Shown: positions 52,565 to 61,622, numbered from the stretch's first letter. The stretch: 64,000 nucleotides of DNA from Paenibacillus polymyxa M1 (GCF_000237325.1 NC_017542.1:999501-1063500); one strand, 5' to 3'. The notes: generated from the sequence alone by a model not told the origin. Numbers and translations are program-made.

Positions 52565-53383
52565 ATGACAGATGTGAAGCATGGGCAGGGTTTCATTCAA
52601 CCGGAAATGCGCGAAACGATTTTGCGTGAGCTGCGGGCGTTGGAGCAGGAGGAACAGGTGCGCATTGTATACGCCTGTGAATCAGGCAGTCGGGCATGGG
52701 GGTTTCCTTCACAGGACAGTGACTATGATGTACGATTTATCTATGTAAGACCCATAGAATGGTATTTATCTATTTTTGATAAGCGGGATGTGATTGAACG
52801 GCCAATCAGCGATTTGCTGGATATAAACGGCTGGGATTTGAAAAAGGCGCTCAATTTGTTTCGCAAATCCAATCCGCCTTTGCTGGAATGGCTGCAATCT
52901 CCGATTCCCTATCTGGAGCAGTATTCAGTGGCTGATCAGATTCGTGCGATCTCGCCGTTAACCTTCTCTCCGAAGTCCTGTATGTACCATTATCTGAATA
53001 TGGCACGAGGAAATTATCGGGATTATTTGCAAGGTGAACAGGTGAAGATTAAAAAGTATTTTTACGTGCTGCGCCCGCTGCTGGCCTGTGGCTGGATTGA
53101 ACGATACAACAGCATGCCTCCGATGGAATTCGTAGACTTGCTGGAGGAATTCATTCCGGCTGATACCGAACTTTATCAGGTGATCGAACATTTGCTGGAA
53201 CGTAAAAAAGCGGGCGAGGAGCTGGATGTGGAGCCACAGCTTTCGGTGGTGAATGATTTTATCGAGCAGCAAATTGCTTACTTTGAACAGAAGGCGCCTT
53301 TGCTTCAGCATATGGAGGGCGGACGAGATCAGCAGTTGGATGATATGTTCCGCGCTGCGGTGAATGAAGTATGGAAAACATAA
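52565..53383 (+). CDS. RlaP-type nucleotidyltransferase (RNA-repair associated)
   Basis: A 272-residue protein of the DNA-polymerase-beta-like nucleotidyltransferase fold. The motif GSRAWGFPSQDSDYDVRF (residues 41-58) gives the Gly-Ser and the catalytic Asp53/Asp55 pair. It matches the RlaP family (PF10127), named for its association with RNA ligase and repair operons. In this role it may add nucleotides to a trimmed RNA 3' end or modify RNA, which is unproven. It lies directly upstream of hen1 (21-base gap) with a GGAGGG-type site, as expected of a repair cassette. Confidence 0.85.
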   Translation: MTDVKHGQGFIQPEMRETILRELRALEQEEQVRIVYACESGSRAWGFPSQDSDYDVRFIYVRPIEWYLSIFDKRDVIERPISDLLDINGWDLKKALNLFRKSNPPLLEWLQSPIPYLEQYSVADQIRAISPLTFSPKSCMYHYLNMARGNYRDYLQGEQVKIKKYFYVLRPLLACGWIERYNSMPPMEFVDLLEEFIPADTELYQVIEHLLERKKAGEELDVEPQLSVVNDFIEQQIAYFEQKAPLLQHMEGGRDQQLDDMFRAAVNEVWKT

Positions 53384-53404
53384 GTTGGGAGGGAGAAGTA
53401 GAGT

Positions 53405-54844
53405 ATGCATATCACGCTAAAAGCAACCGGAAATAATGCCGGGATGATTTCGCATTTGCTTGCCAAAAATCCCTATAATACGTATGATCGCACGGAAAAG
53501 GGTGCGCGTGTACGCATGGTGTACACCGTGTTTACCGAGGAAGAGGCAGAAATCGTCATTCAGGCTTCGCCAGATTCGATAGATTTGGTCAAAAACAGTC
53601 CAGATAGCTATGATATTACACAGTATATTAATGACCGGGAGTTTGTAACCAGTAGCTTGTTCTGTACCTATATTCGCGGCGCGCTTGGCACGGCCCTGAA
53701 CGACAAACCCAAGGAAGACTATGCAGCATGGGTGAAGCATCCTTTTGCACTGGAGTTATCGTTTGGGCCTGTTGCGTCGGATTTGCCAGATGCTGTGGTG
53801 GAGGGACTATTTGCGCCGCTGGGCTATCAAGTGACCATAGAACGAGGGGAAGCGGATTATTCTTTTCAGCTGAAAAATCGAAGCACCGTCAGATATGTCA
53901 CGCTAAGTGGTCATCAGACGGTGCAATATGCGCTGCGTCAGTTATTGCTGTTGATTCCAGTGTTGGATAATTATAAGCACTACTATATTAGCGAAGAAGA
54001 GTTTGACAAGCTGAGACGTTACGGTGAAGGCTGGTTGTCAGCGCATCCGCTACGCGAGCTCATCATTCGACGCACACTTCATTTTACCAACCTGATTGAG
54101 CAATTTGAGCAATCTGATTCTGCTGCTACACGGACTGAAAAACATGCGATCCAAGAACAAAAGCATAATCACGAACAGGATCAGCAGCAAGAACAGTCAC
54201 TGGAGGAAGGGACGCAACAGCCTACTGTACGGCTCAATGAGCTGCGGTATCAAGCCATTATGGATGTGATTCGCAAGCTGCCCCGAAGACAGAAAATCGT
54301 AGATTTTGGTTCAGGGGAAGGGAAGCTTTCGGCTCGGATGGCTCGAATGAAGGGCATTGAAGAGATTTGGGCGGTGGAGCCGTCTGCATATGCACAGGTG
54401 AGGGCGGTGGAGCGTTTTGCCAAGCTGGAAAGGCATGCTGATGCAATTCGCCCTACACCTATGATGGGCTCTCTCTTTTATTATGATGAGCAATTGCGGG
54501 GAAAAGATGTGATGATCCTGTGTGAGGTCATTGAGCATGTGGATGAGCATCGTCTGAACCGGGTGATGGATACGATTGTGACAGAATATCAGCCGGGTGT
54601 GCTGATCGTGACGACTCCCAATCGAGAATATAATGAGGTGTATCGTATGGATCAGCAAGAGCTGCGGCATGGCGATCACCGTTTTGAATGGAGCAGAAGC
54701 GAGTTTCGTGAACGATGCGAGCAATGGATTGAGGAAGCTCCCTATTCATTAGCGCTGGAAGGGATCGGAGAAGAGGTCGAAGGCTTTGGACAACCGACCC
54801 AAATGGCTGTATTTACGCGCAGAAAGGAGCCGAAGAATTCATGA
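53405..54844 (+). CDS. 3' terminal RNA ribose 2'-O-methyltransferase Hen1
   Basis: A 479-residue enzyme that methylates the 2'-OH of the 3'-terminal ribose at a cleaved RNA end, so that the repaired RNA resists re-cleavage. An N-terminal Hen1-specific domain (1-240) with MHITLKATGNNAGMISHLLAKNPYN and HPLRELI is followed by a Glu/Gln/His-rich linker (about 243-272). The methyltransferase domain has SAM motif VDFGSGEG (299-306), the metal site EVIEH (374-378) and HGDHRFEWSRSEF (from His422). The layout is that of bacterial Hen1. Its last four bases overlap the Pnkp ATG, so the pair is translationally coupled. Confidence 0.92.
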   Translation: MHITLKATGNNAGMISHLLAKNPYNTYDRTEKGARVRMVYTVFTEEEAEIVIQASPDSIDLVKNSPDSYDITQYINDREFVTSSLFCTYIRGALGTALNDKPKEDYAAWVKHPFALELSFGPVASDLPDAVVEGLFAPLGYQVTIERGEADYSFQLKNRSTVRYVTLSGHQTVQYALRQLLLLIPVLDNYKHYYISEEEFDKLRRYGEGWLSAHPLRELIIRRTLHFTNLIEQFEQSDSAATRTEKHAIQEQKHNHEQDQQQEQSLEEGTQQPTVRLNELRYQAIMDVIRKLPRRQKIVDFGSGEGKLSARMARMKGIEEIWAVEPSAYAQVRAVERFAKLERHADAIRPTPMMGSLFYYDEQLRGKDVMILCEVIEHVDEHRLNRVMDTIVTEYQPGVLIVTTPNREYNEVYRMDQQELRHGDHRFEWSRSEFRERCEQWIEEAPYSLALEGIGEEVEGFGQPTQMAVFTRRKEPKNS

Positions 54845-57450
54845 GCATTTCATCCGAACGAACGATTAATCTACCGCATGCTGGACTGGTTGTGTTGGTA
54901 GGGGCCTCGAATAGTGGTAAAACCACTTTACTGGATAGGCTGGTGAGCGAAGGGATTCTATTGAAAACGGAAGTGGTATCCTCAGATCATTTTCGCCAGC
55001 TGGTCGGAGATACGGAATTTATAGACTGGAGCGGACTTCCAAGGCTGGAATCGGACGTGCTGTTTTATGAGTACCAGCAGATGTCAGCCAAGGCGTTTGA
55101 AGCGATGGATACCATTCTGGCTATGCGCTGTCGTCTGAATAAGCTGACGGTTGTGGATGCCACCCATCTGTATGCTGAGGATCGCCAGAAATATGTACAG
55201 CTGGCAGCCAAGGCACATGTACCTGTGATGGCTTTGGTGCTGGATGTACCCGAATCTGTGCTACTGGAACGTGATTCAGGCCGGGCGCATCCGCGTGGCC
55301 GCCAACGGGTCAAGCAGCAGACGCAGCTGTTAAAGCGGAACCTGCGCGGTATCCGGGAAGAAGGCTTTGATGCTTGCTATGTCCTCAAGGATGTAGAAAA
55401 GGTTAACTTTGCCCGTTGTGCTCAGCCGCTGTTTCATGATATGGGTGCAGGCATTGATATCATTGGTGACATTCACGGGTGCTACCGTGAGATGCTGGAA
55501 GTGATAGAGCGGCTCGGATATATGGAAGATACGGAAGGACTATACCATCATCCAGAAGGCAGAAGACTGGTGTCTGTCGGAGATGTGATGAGCCGTGGCC
55601 CAGAATCGTTATTAGCAGTGCAGTTCTGGAAAAAGCACGTGGACGCTGGACTCGCCTACATGATTGACAGCAATCATGGCTGGAAAATCGGTCGTTACCT
55701 TGATGGAAGAAAGGTAACTCTCAATCATGGAGATGAACGATTCGCAGAGGAAATGGTTCAATATGAACAAAAAGCGGGCAAGGTAGCAGCGGAACAGCTT
55801 AGAGGCGAGCTGAGGGATTTTCTACTACATGCACCCTCTCATCTTATTTTCGGCAGAAACGGGTTGCGGCACGTAGTTGTGACTCATGCGGGGATCAAGG
55901 ATCATTTTATTGGCAAACAGTCGGCGCGTATTTCTGATTACTGTCGTTATGGAGATACGGAAGGTCAGGATGCAGACGGAAAACCAATCCGCAAAGATTG
56001 GTTCGTAGACCATGAATCGGGAGAAATAGTAGTATGGGGACATGATCCGAGACCGCAGCCTACCCTTGTCAATCAGACGGTGAATATTGATCAAGGTGTG
56101 GTATTTGGTGGTATGCTGACCGCTTATCGTTATCCGGAAAAGGAATTTGTCAGCGTTCCGGCTCATGAGAATTATGCGAATGATCCCGATAGCCCACTTG
56201 TCCGGTGGCAGAGAAAACGGTTTTCCCCGCCGAATTTACGTAAGCTCATCGCTGGTTACAGTGTGCTGACGGAATCGTATGGCGAAGTGCGCGTACAAGG
56301 AGAATCGGTCAAAACCGCTATAGATACCGTGTCACATGTGACGGTACCGATGGAGGAACTGGTGTACATTCCGCCCACGATGAGTCCTGCCCCCAAGGTT
56401 TCCGGAGAGGAAGGTTATCTGGAGCATCCGCGTGAAGCGCTAGCTTATTATCGCAGTCAAGGCGTACAAACGATGGTAGCGGAGAAAAAGCATATGGGTA
56501 GTCGGGCGATTTTGCTATTATTCAAAAACGAACTGGCTGCTGTTGAATATGTAGGCTACCCGACATTGGGCACGATCTACACCCGAAGCGGACGACCCTT
56601 CTTTGAGTCAGGCTTTGGGAAGCAGGTGTTGGAGAAGCTGAATGCGGATCTAGTGGATGCCGGATATTTTGAACAGAACCAGACGGATTTTGTGTTGCTG
56701 GATGCGGAAATTGTACCGTGGAATCTCAAGGCTCGGGAACTGATTGCTGCACAGTATGCGCATGTGGGTGAAGCAGCTCTGCTGGATCGCAGTAAGCTGG
56801 TAGACAAGCTGAAGCAGGCGAAGGTTGCAGGCCGAGAGGTTGGAGACTGGCTGGAGGAAATGGAACAGAAATATGGCAATGCCGTAACGTTCCAAGAGGC
56901 TTTTCAAAAATATTGCTGGGATGTGGACGGTCTGGATGAAATTCGTATTGCACCGTTTCATACACTGGCCCACAGCGGACAGACGTTTTTTGACCAATCT
57001 CATATTTGGCATATGGAGCACAACCGGGAGCTGGCAGGACTGTCCTCTATATTTATGGAGACAGAGTATCGTGTCATCACGGATGAAACAAGCGAGGAAG
57101 AGGTCATTCGCTGGTGGAATGAGATGACAGAGGATGGTCATGAGGGCATTGTGATCAAGCCGGAACGCTTTTTGATGAAAAATCGGGACAAGATGATTCA
57201 GCCTGCAATCAAGGTGAGAGGCCGGAAGTACTTGCACATCATTTACGGTATGGATTATCTTGTCCCTGAGAATTTAAAACGTCTGAAGCAGCGTCGAACG
57301 AACAAAAAGGAGCGTCATGCCTTGATGGAAGGAGCGCTTGGCATGGAGGGCGTGGAACGTTTTGTCCGCAAGGATACGGTGGAGCGTATACATGAATGCG
57401 TCCTGGCCGCGCTATCTCTGGAATCGGAGCCGATTGATCCGAGATTGTAG
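54841..57450 (+). CDS. polynucleotide kinase-phosphatase-ligase Pnkp
   Basis: An 869-residue three-domain RNA end-healing and sealing enzyme. The kinase domain has P-loop GASNSGKTT (21-29). The metallophosphatase domain keeps the expected metal residues Asp210, His212, Asp248, Asn278, His349 and His401, plus Arg252 and His279, but reads GDVMSRGP and SNHG where relatives have GDxxDRG and GNHD. The adenylyltransferase ligase domain has AEKKHMGSR with Lys550 as probable nucleophile, and later EGIVIKP and QPAIKVRG. Length matches C. thermocellum Pnkp. It needs Hen1 to complete sealing in that system, and hen1 is its coupled neighbour here. Confidence 0.93.
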   Translation: MSISSERTINLPHAGLVVLVGASNSGKTTLLDRLVSEGILLKTEVVSSDHFRQLVGDTEFIDWSGLPRLESDVLFYEYQQMSAKAFEAMDTILAMRCRLNKLTVVDATHLYAEDRQKYVQLAAKAHVPVMALVLDVPESVLLERDSGRAHPRGRQRVKQQTQLLKRNLRGIREEGFDACYVLKDVEKVNFARCAQPLFHDMGAGIDIIGDIHGCYREMLEVIERLGYMEDTEGLYHHPEGRRLVSVGDVMSRGPESLLAVQFWKKHVDAGLAYMIDSNHGWKIGRYLDGRKVTLNHGDERFAEEMVQYEQKAGKVAAEQLRGELRDFLLHAPSHLIFGRNGLRHVVVTHAGIKDHFIGKQSARISDYCRYGDTEGQDADGKPIRKDWFVDHESGEIVVWGHDPRPQPTLVNQTVNIDQGVVFGGMLTAYRYPEKEFVSVPAHENYANDPDSPLVRWQRKRFSPPNLRKLIAGYSVLTESYGEVRVQGESVKTAIDTVSHVTVPMEELVYIPPTMSPAPKVSGEEGYLEHPREALAYYRSQGVQTMVAEKKHMGSRAILLLFKNELAAVEYVGYPTLGTIYTRSGRPFFESGFGKQVLEKLNADLVDAGYFEQNQTDFVLLDAEIVPWNLKARELIAAQYAHVGEAALLDRSKLVDKLKQAKVAGREVGDWLEEMEQKYGNAVTFQEAFQKYCWDVDGLDEIRIAPFHTLAHSGQTFFDQSHIWHMEHNRELAGLSSIFMETEYRVITDETSEEEVIRWWNEMTEDGHEGIVIKPERFLMKNRDKMIQPAIKVRGRKYLHIIYGMDYLVPENLKRLKQRRTNKKERHALMEGALGMEGVERFVRKDTVERIHECVLAALSLESEPIDPRL

Positions 57451-57470
57451 TTTGCGAAGGAGGGATTGAG

Positions 57471-58268
57471 ATGGATAGGAGTACACCGTTGATTGATATT
57501 GGTGTGAACTTGATGCACCGTTCGTTTCATGCAGATCGGGAACAGGTGGTCGAGAGAGCAGCGGCTGTAGGGATTACACCGTTGATTATTACTGGAACCA
57601 GTGTTCGCAGTAGTCGAGAGGCCGCTCAGTATGCAGCGCGTTATCCTGGTCAGCTGTATGCTACAGCTGGCGTGCATCCCCATGATGCCAAAAATTGCAG
57701 CACAGATACGATTCAACAGCTCCGCCAACTCGCGGTTCAGCCGCAGGTCGTATCCATAGGAGAATGCGGGTTGGACTATAACCGTGATTTTTCTCCGCGT
57801 GATGTACAGCGCCGATGGTTTGGAGAGCAGATTCAACTGGCGGGTGAGCTACATATGCCGTTATTTCTGCATGAACGAGATGCGCATGAGGATTTTGTCG
57901 CTATGTTACGAGAGCATCAAGAGCTTGTCGATAAAGCGGTGGTGCATTGTTTTACTGGTACTGCTCAGGAATTGCATACGTATGTGGAAATGGGACTGTA
58001 TATCGGTATCACAGGCTGGATCTGTGATGAACGGCGCGGCAAGCATCTGCGGGAGCTGGTCAGGGATATTCCATTGGACCGGTTGATGATTGAAACGGAC
58101 GCTCCATTTTTGACCCCGCGTAATTTGCCCGTGAAGCCCAAAGAAGGGCGTAATGAGCCGGTGTATCTCGCTCACATCGCCGCTACGATTGCCGAGTGCA
58201 CAGGCCGCAGCATGATGGAGATCGAAATTGCGACGACGGAAACGGCCAAACGTTTCTTCGGATTATAG
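57471..58268 (+). CDS. tatD: TatD family nuclease
   Basis: A 265-residue metal-dependent TIM-barrel nuclease. It is close to E. coli TatD proper: LIDIGVNLMHRSF start, TAGVHPHDAKN, IGECGLDYNRDFS, MPLFLHERDAHEDF, VVHCFTGTAQEL, GITGWICDERRG, IETDAPFL and RNEP, with His, Glu and Asp metal ligands in place. E. coli TatD is a 3'-5' exonuclease for single-stranded DNA and RNA linked to oxidative damage. Its start is 20 bases after Pnkp with AAGGAGGG, so it belongs to the same transcript. It could trim damaged ends before sealing; this is inference. The TPP riboswitch follows. Confidence 0.92.
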   Translation: MDRSTPLIDIGVNLMHRSFHADREQVVERAAAVGITPLIITGTSVRSSREAAQYAARYPGQLYATAGVHPHDAKNCSTDTIQQLRQLAVQPQVVSIGECGLDYNRDFSPRDVQRRWFGEQIQLAGELHMPLFLHERDAHEDFVAMLREHQELVDKAVVHCFTGTAQELHTYVEMGLYIGITGWICDERRGKHLRELVRDIPLDRLMIETDAPFLTPRNLPVKPKEGRNEPVYLAHIAATIAECTGRSMMEIEIATTETAKRFFGL

Positions 58269-58270
58269 GA

Positions 58271-58299
58271 TTGTCAAAGCCATAGATGTGGTATATATT
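58271..58299 (+). promoter_or_regulatory. sigma-A promoter of the TPP-riboswitch transcript
   Basis: TTGTCA (58271-58276), a 17-base spacer and TATATT (58294-58299). A TATTAT two bases further is an alternative -10. Confidence 0.65.
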
Positions 58300-58315
58300 A
58301 TAGTGAATTAAAAAG

Positions 58316-58410
58316 CATTGTCGGGAGCTTGAGATAGTCAGGCTGAGAGGGTGGCCCTTGCCGCCGACCGTGAAATCTGATCTGGGTAATGCCAGCGTAG
58401 AGAAACCTAG
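58316..58410 (+). ncRNA. TPP riboswitch (THI element)
   Basis: The thi-box core is present: CGGGAGCTTGAGA, AGGCTGAGAGGG, and ATCTGATCTGGGTAATGCC followed by AGCGTAGAGAA. It binds thiamine pyrophosphate and should reduce expression of the ykoEDC thiamine-precursor transporter when thiamine is plentiful. The intrinsic terminator lies far downstream at 58639-58679. Confidence 0.92.
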
Positions 58411-58435
58411 AACACCTTACAAGAAACAGGAATAC

Positions 58436-58453
58436 CGCCGATTAGCGGCGGCT
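58436..58453 (+). other. stable hairpin inside the riboswitch linker
   Basis: CCGCCG and CGGCGG pair around ATTAG in the 229-base stretch between the TPP aptamer and its terminator. A second pair, GTCTG/CAGAC, lies near 58500-58518. Confidence 0.5.
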
Positions 58454-58638
58454 AGTCGATGGATACGTTTCATATCCTATATCAAGTTAATGAGCTACAG
58501 TCTGTAAAAAGTTGCAGACGGACAAGCGTGTCTTGTTCTGTACCTGACTTTGGCTTGGTTTTAGTGCAGTAGACTGCTGTGCTATATGAGATATGTCGAC
58601 AACTGATAATGTATGGTGATCATTTTATGACTGCGCAT

Positions 58639-58679
58639 AAAGCTTGCCTGGAGATTCAGCTCCGGACAGGCTTTTTTTT
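58639..58679 (+). terminator. intrinsic terminator of the TPP riboswitch
   Basis: A 15-base arm (AAAGCTTGCCTGGAG) pairs with one mismatch to 58660-58674, followed by a run of T. Confidence 0.85.
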
Positions 58680-58724
58680 ATGGCCAAATGGCCTATTTTA
58701 AAGAAAAAGGGGAGCGTATCAACA

Positions 58725-59321
58725 ATGAATACGAATGTAAGAGCGTCCAAAGGACTGAAGCTGACTGATATTTTGGTCACGATTGTAATCTCCGTGGTGT
58801 TTGGGCTGGTCTACAAAATATGGGGACCTGCCTATGATTTGATGAAACCATTCGGTATGCACGCCGAACAACTAATGTATGGCATGTGGTTTATGGCTGG
58901 CACGTTCGCTTATCTCATCATTCGCAAACCGGGTGTTGCGATTTTGGCAGAGGTGGCCGCGGCAACCGTCAGTGCTTTTTTGGGAAGTGAATGGGGCATG
59001 TCCACCTTGTACTATGGTCTGCTGCAAGGCTTGGGAGCGGAGCTGTTCTTTGCGATTTTTCTGTATCGGAACGCCAACCTGTGGATTGCTTCACTAGCTG
59101 CGGCAGGAGCTGCTGTCACTTCTCTGATTTTAGACTTCAGCTATGGGTATATTGATCAGCTATCGACCTGGAACTATGTTTTGTATATTGGATTTCGGAT
59201 GATTGGCAGTATTGTGATTGCTGGAATATTCGCTTTCTATCTGGCTAAGGCATTGGAAGTAACCGGCGTTACGCGAAGTTTGAGACCGGCAACGGAACAA
59301 GATTATAAGGGGCTGGATTGA
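58725..59321 (+). CDS. ykoE: ECF transporter S component YkoE (thiamine/HMP uptake)
   Basis: A 198-residue membrane protein with about six hydrophobic segments, the substrate-binding subunit of an ECF-type transporter for the thiamine precursor hydroxymethylpyrimidine. It shows LKLTDILVTIVISVVFGL and the GSEWGMSTLYYGLLQGLGAELFFA region typical of YkoE. The ATG at 58725 was chosen by the AAGGGGAG site ahead of it. Its TGA overlaps the next start (TGATG). Control by the TPP riboswitch upstream confirms the vitamin link. Confidence 0.9.
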   Translation: MNTNVRASKGLKLTDILVTIVISVVFGLVYKIWGPAYDLMKPFGMHAEQLMYGMWFMAGTFAYLIIRKPGVAILAEVAAATVSAFLGSEWGMSTLYYGLLQGLGAELFFAIFLYRNANLWIASLAAAGAAVTSLILDFSYGYIDQLSTWNYVLYIGFRMIGSIVIAGIFAFYLAKALEVTGVTRSLRPATEQDYKGLD

Positions 59322-60805
59322 TGAGCCCGGCCAACGAAGATGTGGTGGCTTCGATCACCCGTCTTCGGTTGAAATTCCCCGGTGAGCAAGAGCTGCTTTT
59401 TCACAATATGTCCTTATCTGTTCGCAAAGGGGAAAAGCTGCTGCTACTGGGGCCGAGCGGATGCGGCAAATCAACGCTGCTTCAGGTGCTGAGCGGTCTG
59501 ATTCCACGCACGATAGAAGTGCCTATGAAATACGATGCTGCCGTGATCCCGAGTCTCTCTGGTATTGTATTTCAAGATCCCGACACACAATTTTGTATGT
59601 CATATGCAGACGAGGAACTGGCTTTTGTATTGGAAAATAAGCAGGTTCCAAGGGAGCAGATGCCATCCCGCATTCGCGAGCTGCTAATGCAGGTTGGTCT
59701 TCCAACGGATGATATACATCTGCCCATTGCCAGCATGTCACAAGGAATGAAACAGCGGCTGGCGATTGCATCGGTGCTGGCTATGGAGCCGGAAGTGCTT
59801 TTTCTGGATGAGCCGACAGCCTTGTTGGACGAGGAGGGCACGACACAGGTGTGGGATACCATTCGCAACATTTCGGCAGACCAGACGCTGGTGATTGTAG
59901 AGCATAAAATCAATAAAATTGTCCAGGATGTGGATCGGATTGTGGTGCTTTCTGATCAAGGAGAAATGATTGCGGACGGAAGGGCGGAAGACGTATTTCA
60001 TGTGCATCGGCAGGCATTATCCGAGTATGGCGTGTGGTATCCGGGGATATGGGATGAATCGTCTTCGCCGCGTTGGAGAGAGTCTGTGACGCAGCAGAAA
60101 GATGGAGGGCATACGGATAGTCCGTCCACCTCAGCACCTACAACGGATTTGCTGGAGCTAGAACATTTTAGCGGACTCCGGGGTTTGAGCACAGTCATTT
60201 ATGTGGAGCAAGCGCAGGTGAAGCCTGGCGACTGGATTGGCGTGGTCGGTGAAAACGGGGCTGGCAAAAGCTCGCTTCTGCTCTCTATGATGCGTTTACT
60301 TCACACGCAGGGTCGTTATTGCGTGTGCGGAGCTGAGGCAGGCAATACGGAGCAACTGGCTGAGCGTATTGGGTTTGCATTTCAAAATCCAGAGCTGCAA
60401 TTTGTAGCGAACACCGTACGAAGGGAACTGGAATATTCGTTACCCAAGAGCCTGTTTACAGCTGAACAGTGTAGGGAACGAGTGGATCGAATGCTTATAC
60501 AGTTCGGACTGGAGCGGCTGGATGAACGCCATCCGTATCAGCTTTCGTTGGGTCAAAAAAGGCGGTTGAGTATTGCTACGGCTATGATCCGGGAGCCGGA
60601 AGTGCTGCTGCTGGACGAACCGACTTTTGGGCAGGATGCGCGTAATACCTTTGTCATGCTGGATATGTTGGAGCAGCTGAGAGCGGCAGGCACGGCCATT
60701 GTGATGGTTACGCATGACCCGGAAATTGTCCGTCGATATTGTACCGATGTATGGCGGATTCAGAAAGGGGAACTACAGTATGAGCCTGTCCTTTCCTCAT
60801 CATGA
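59321..60805 (+). CDS. ykoD: duplicated ECF ABC ATPase YkoD
   Basis: A 494-residue protein with two ATPase domains in one chain. The first has Walker A GPSGCGKS, signature-like SMSQGMKQR and Walker B VLFLDEPTA. The second has GENGAGKSS, the QLSLGQKRRLS signature and VLLLDEPTF. Both also carry Q-loop segments (FQDPDTQF and FQNPELQF) typical of ECF energising units. It powers uptake together with YkoC and YkoE. The ATG at 59321 follows AAGGGG by seven bases. The protein ends inside the next gene by 26 bases. Confidence 0.93.
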   Translation: MSPANEDVVASITRLRLKFPGEQELLFHNMSLSVRKGEKLLLLGPSGCGKSTLLQVLSGLIPRTIEVPMKYDAAVIPSLSGIVFQDPDTQFCMSYADEELAFVLENKQVPREQMPSRIRELLMQVGLPTDDIHLPIASMSQGMKQRLAIASVLAMEPEVLFLDEPTALLDEEGTTQVWDTIRNISADQTLVIVEHKINKIVQDVDRIVVLSDQGEMIADGRAEDVFHVHRQALSEYGVWYPGIWDESSSPRWRESVTQQKDGGHTDSPSTSAPTTDLLELEHFSGLRGLSTVIYVEQAQVKPGDWIGVVGENGAGKSSLLLSMMRLLHTQGRYCVCGAEAGNTEQLAERIGFAFQNPELQFVANTVRRELEYSLPKSLFTAEQCRERVDRMLIQFGLERLDERHPYQLSLGQKRRLSIATAMIREPEVLLLDEPTFGQDARNTFVMLDMLEQLRAAGTAIVMVTHDPEIVRRYCTDVWRIQKGELQYEPVLSSS

Positions 60806-61571
60806 AACATGGCTGCATCGCGTAAACCCGGGCCTAAAGCTCGTGATGTTTTCCCTGCTGTTTGTGATTGTTATAGTCATCCATGATCCGAACGTTATGT
60901 TTAATGTTGCATGTGCTATGCTGCTGTTGCTTGTCTGGTCAGGCCATCCATGGAAGCGGCTGCTCCTGTACGGATCCCCCTTTATATTGGTGTTTATTTC
61001 AACCTCAACAGGCATGATGATGTTTGGCAAGGGAGTGACGACCTGGTGGACATGGGGCCTGATCCATATTACGCAGGAAAGTTTTTTCCGAGGCATGCAT
61101 CTGGGCTTTCGTGCACTGAGTATGGCCGCGGCAGGGTTGCTGTTTGGTTTAACGACTCGTCCGGTGAGCCTTTTTTATTCACTGATGCAGCAATGGAAGC
61201 TCCCTCCCAAGTATGCATACAGCTTTTTGGCAGCTATGCGGTTGATGCCGATGATGCTGGAGGAATTTCAGGCTTTGAGACATGCCCACCGTATTCGAGG
61301 TTTACACCAGCATGTGTCCAAATGGAATATGTACGCCACGCTCCGCAGGTACGCCATTCCGCTACTCGCTCAAAGTATCCGGCGTGCACAGCGCATTGCT
61401 ATTGCCATGGAAGCGAAGGGTTTTGCTAATGAAACCAAGCGCACGTATTATTATGCGATCGGCTATTCGGCTGTAGATATTATATTTATTTTTTATTTTG
61501 TGGTGCTGCTGATGTTGGCTTGGGGACTTGGTACCTGCTTTCCTTATGTAGGGGTATGGGATGTACGTTAA
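60780..61571 (+). CDS. ykoC: ECF transporter transmembrane component YkoC
   Basis: A 263-residue membrane protein with five to six hydrophobic segments and the ECF T-component coupling helices (AMRLMPMMLEEFQALRHAHRIRG and RRAQRIAIAMEAKGF). It links the ATPase to the S component. The ATG at 60780 follows AAAGGGGA, overlaps ykoD by 26 bases, and starts MSLSFPHHETWLHRVNPG, the usual YkoC-type entry. The thiamine-binding YkoF of the Bacillus ykoFEDC set is not encoded in this operon. Confidence 0.9.
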   Translation: MSLSFPHHETWLHRVNPGLKLVMFSLLFVIVIVIHDPNVMFNVACAMLLLLVWSGHPWKRLLLYGSPFILVFISTSTGMMMFGKGVTTWWTWGLIHITQESFFRGMHLGFRALSMAAAGLLFGLTTRPVSLFYSLMQQWKLPPKYAYSFLAAMRLMPMMLEEFQALRHAHRIRGLHQHVSKWNMYATLRRYAIPLLAQSIRRAQRIAIAMEAKGFANETKRTYYYAIGYSAVDIIFIFYFVVLLMLAWGLGTCFPYVGVWDVR

Positions 61572-61586
61572 TTGTTGCAAAAGGCT

Positions 61587-61614
61587 TTGCCCGATTTCTG
61601 CTCTGTGGTATATT
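61587..61614 (+). promoter_or_regulatory. candidate metNIQ promoter
   Basis: TTGCCC (61587-61592), a 16-base spacer and TATATT (61609-61614). Transcription would begin near 61621, just before the hairpin leader. Confidence 0.5.
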
Positions 61615-61622
61615 AATGCAAT

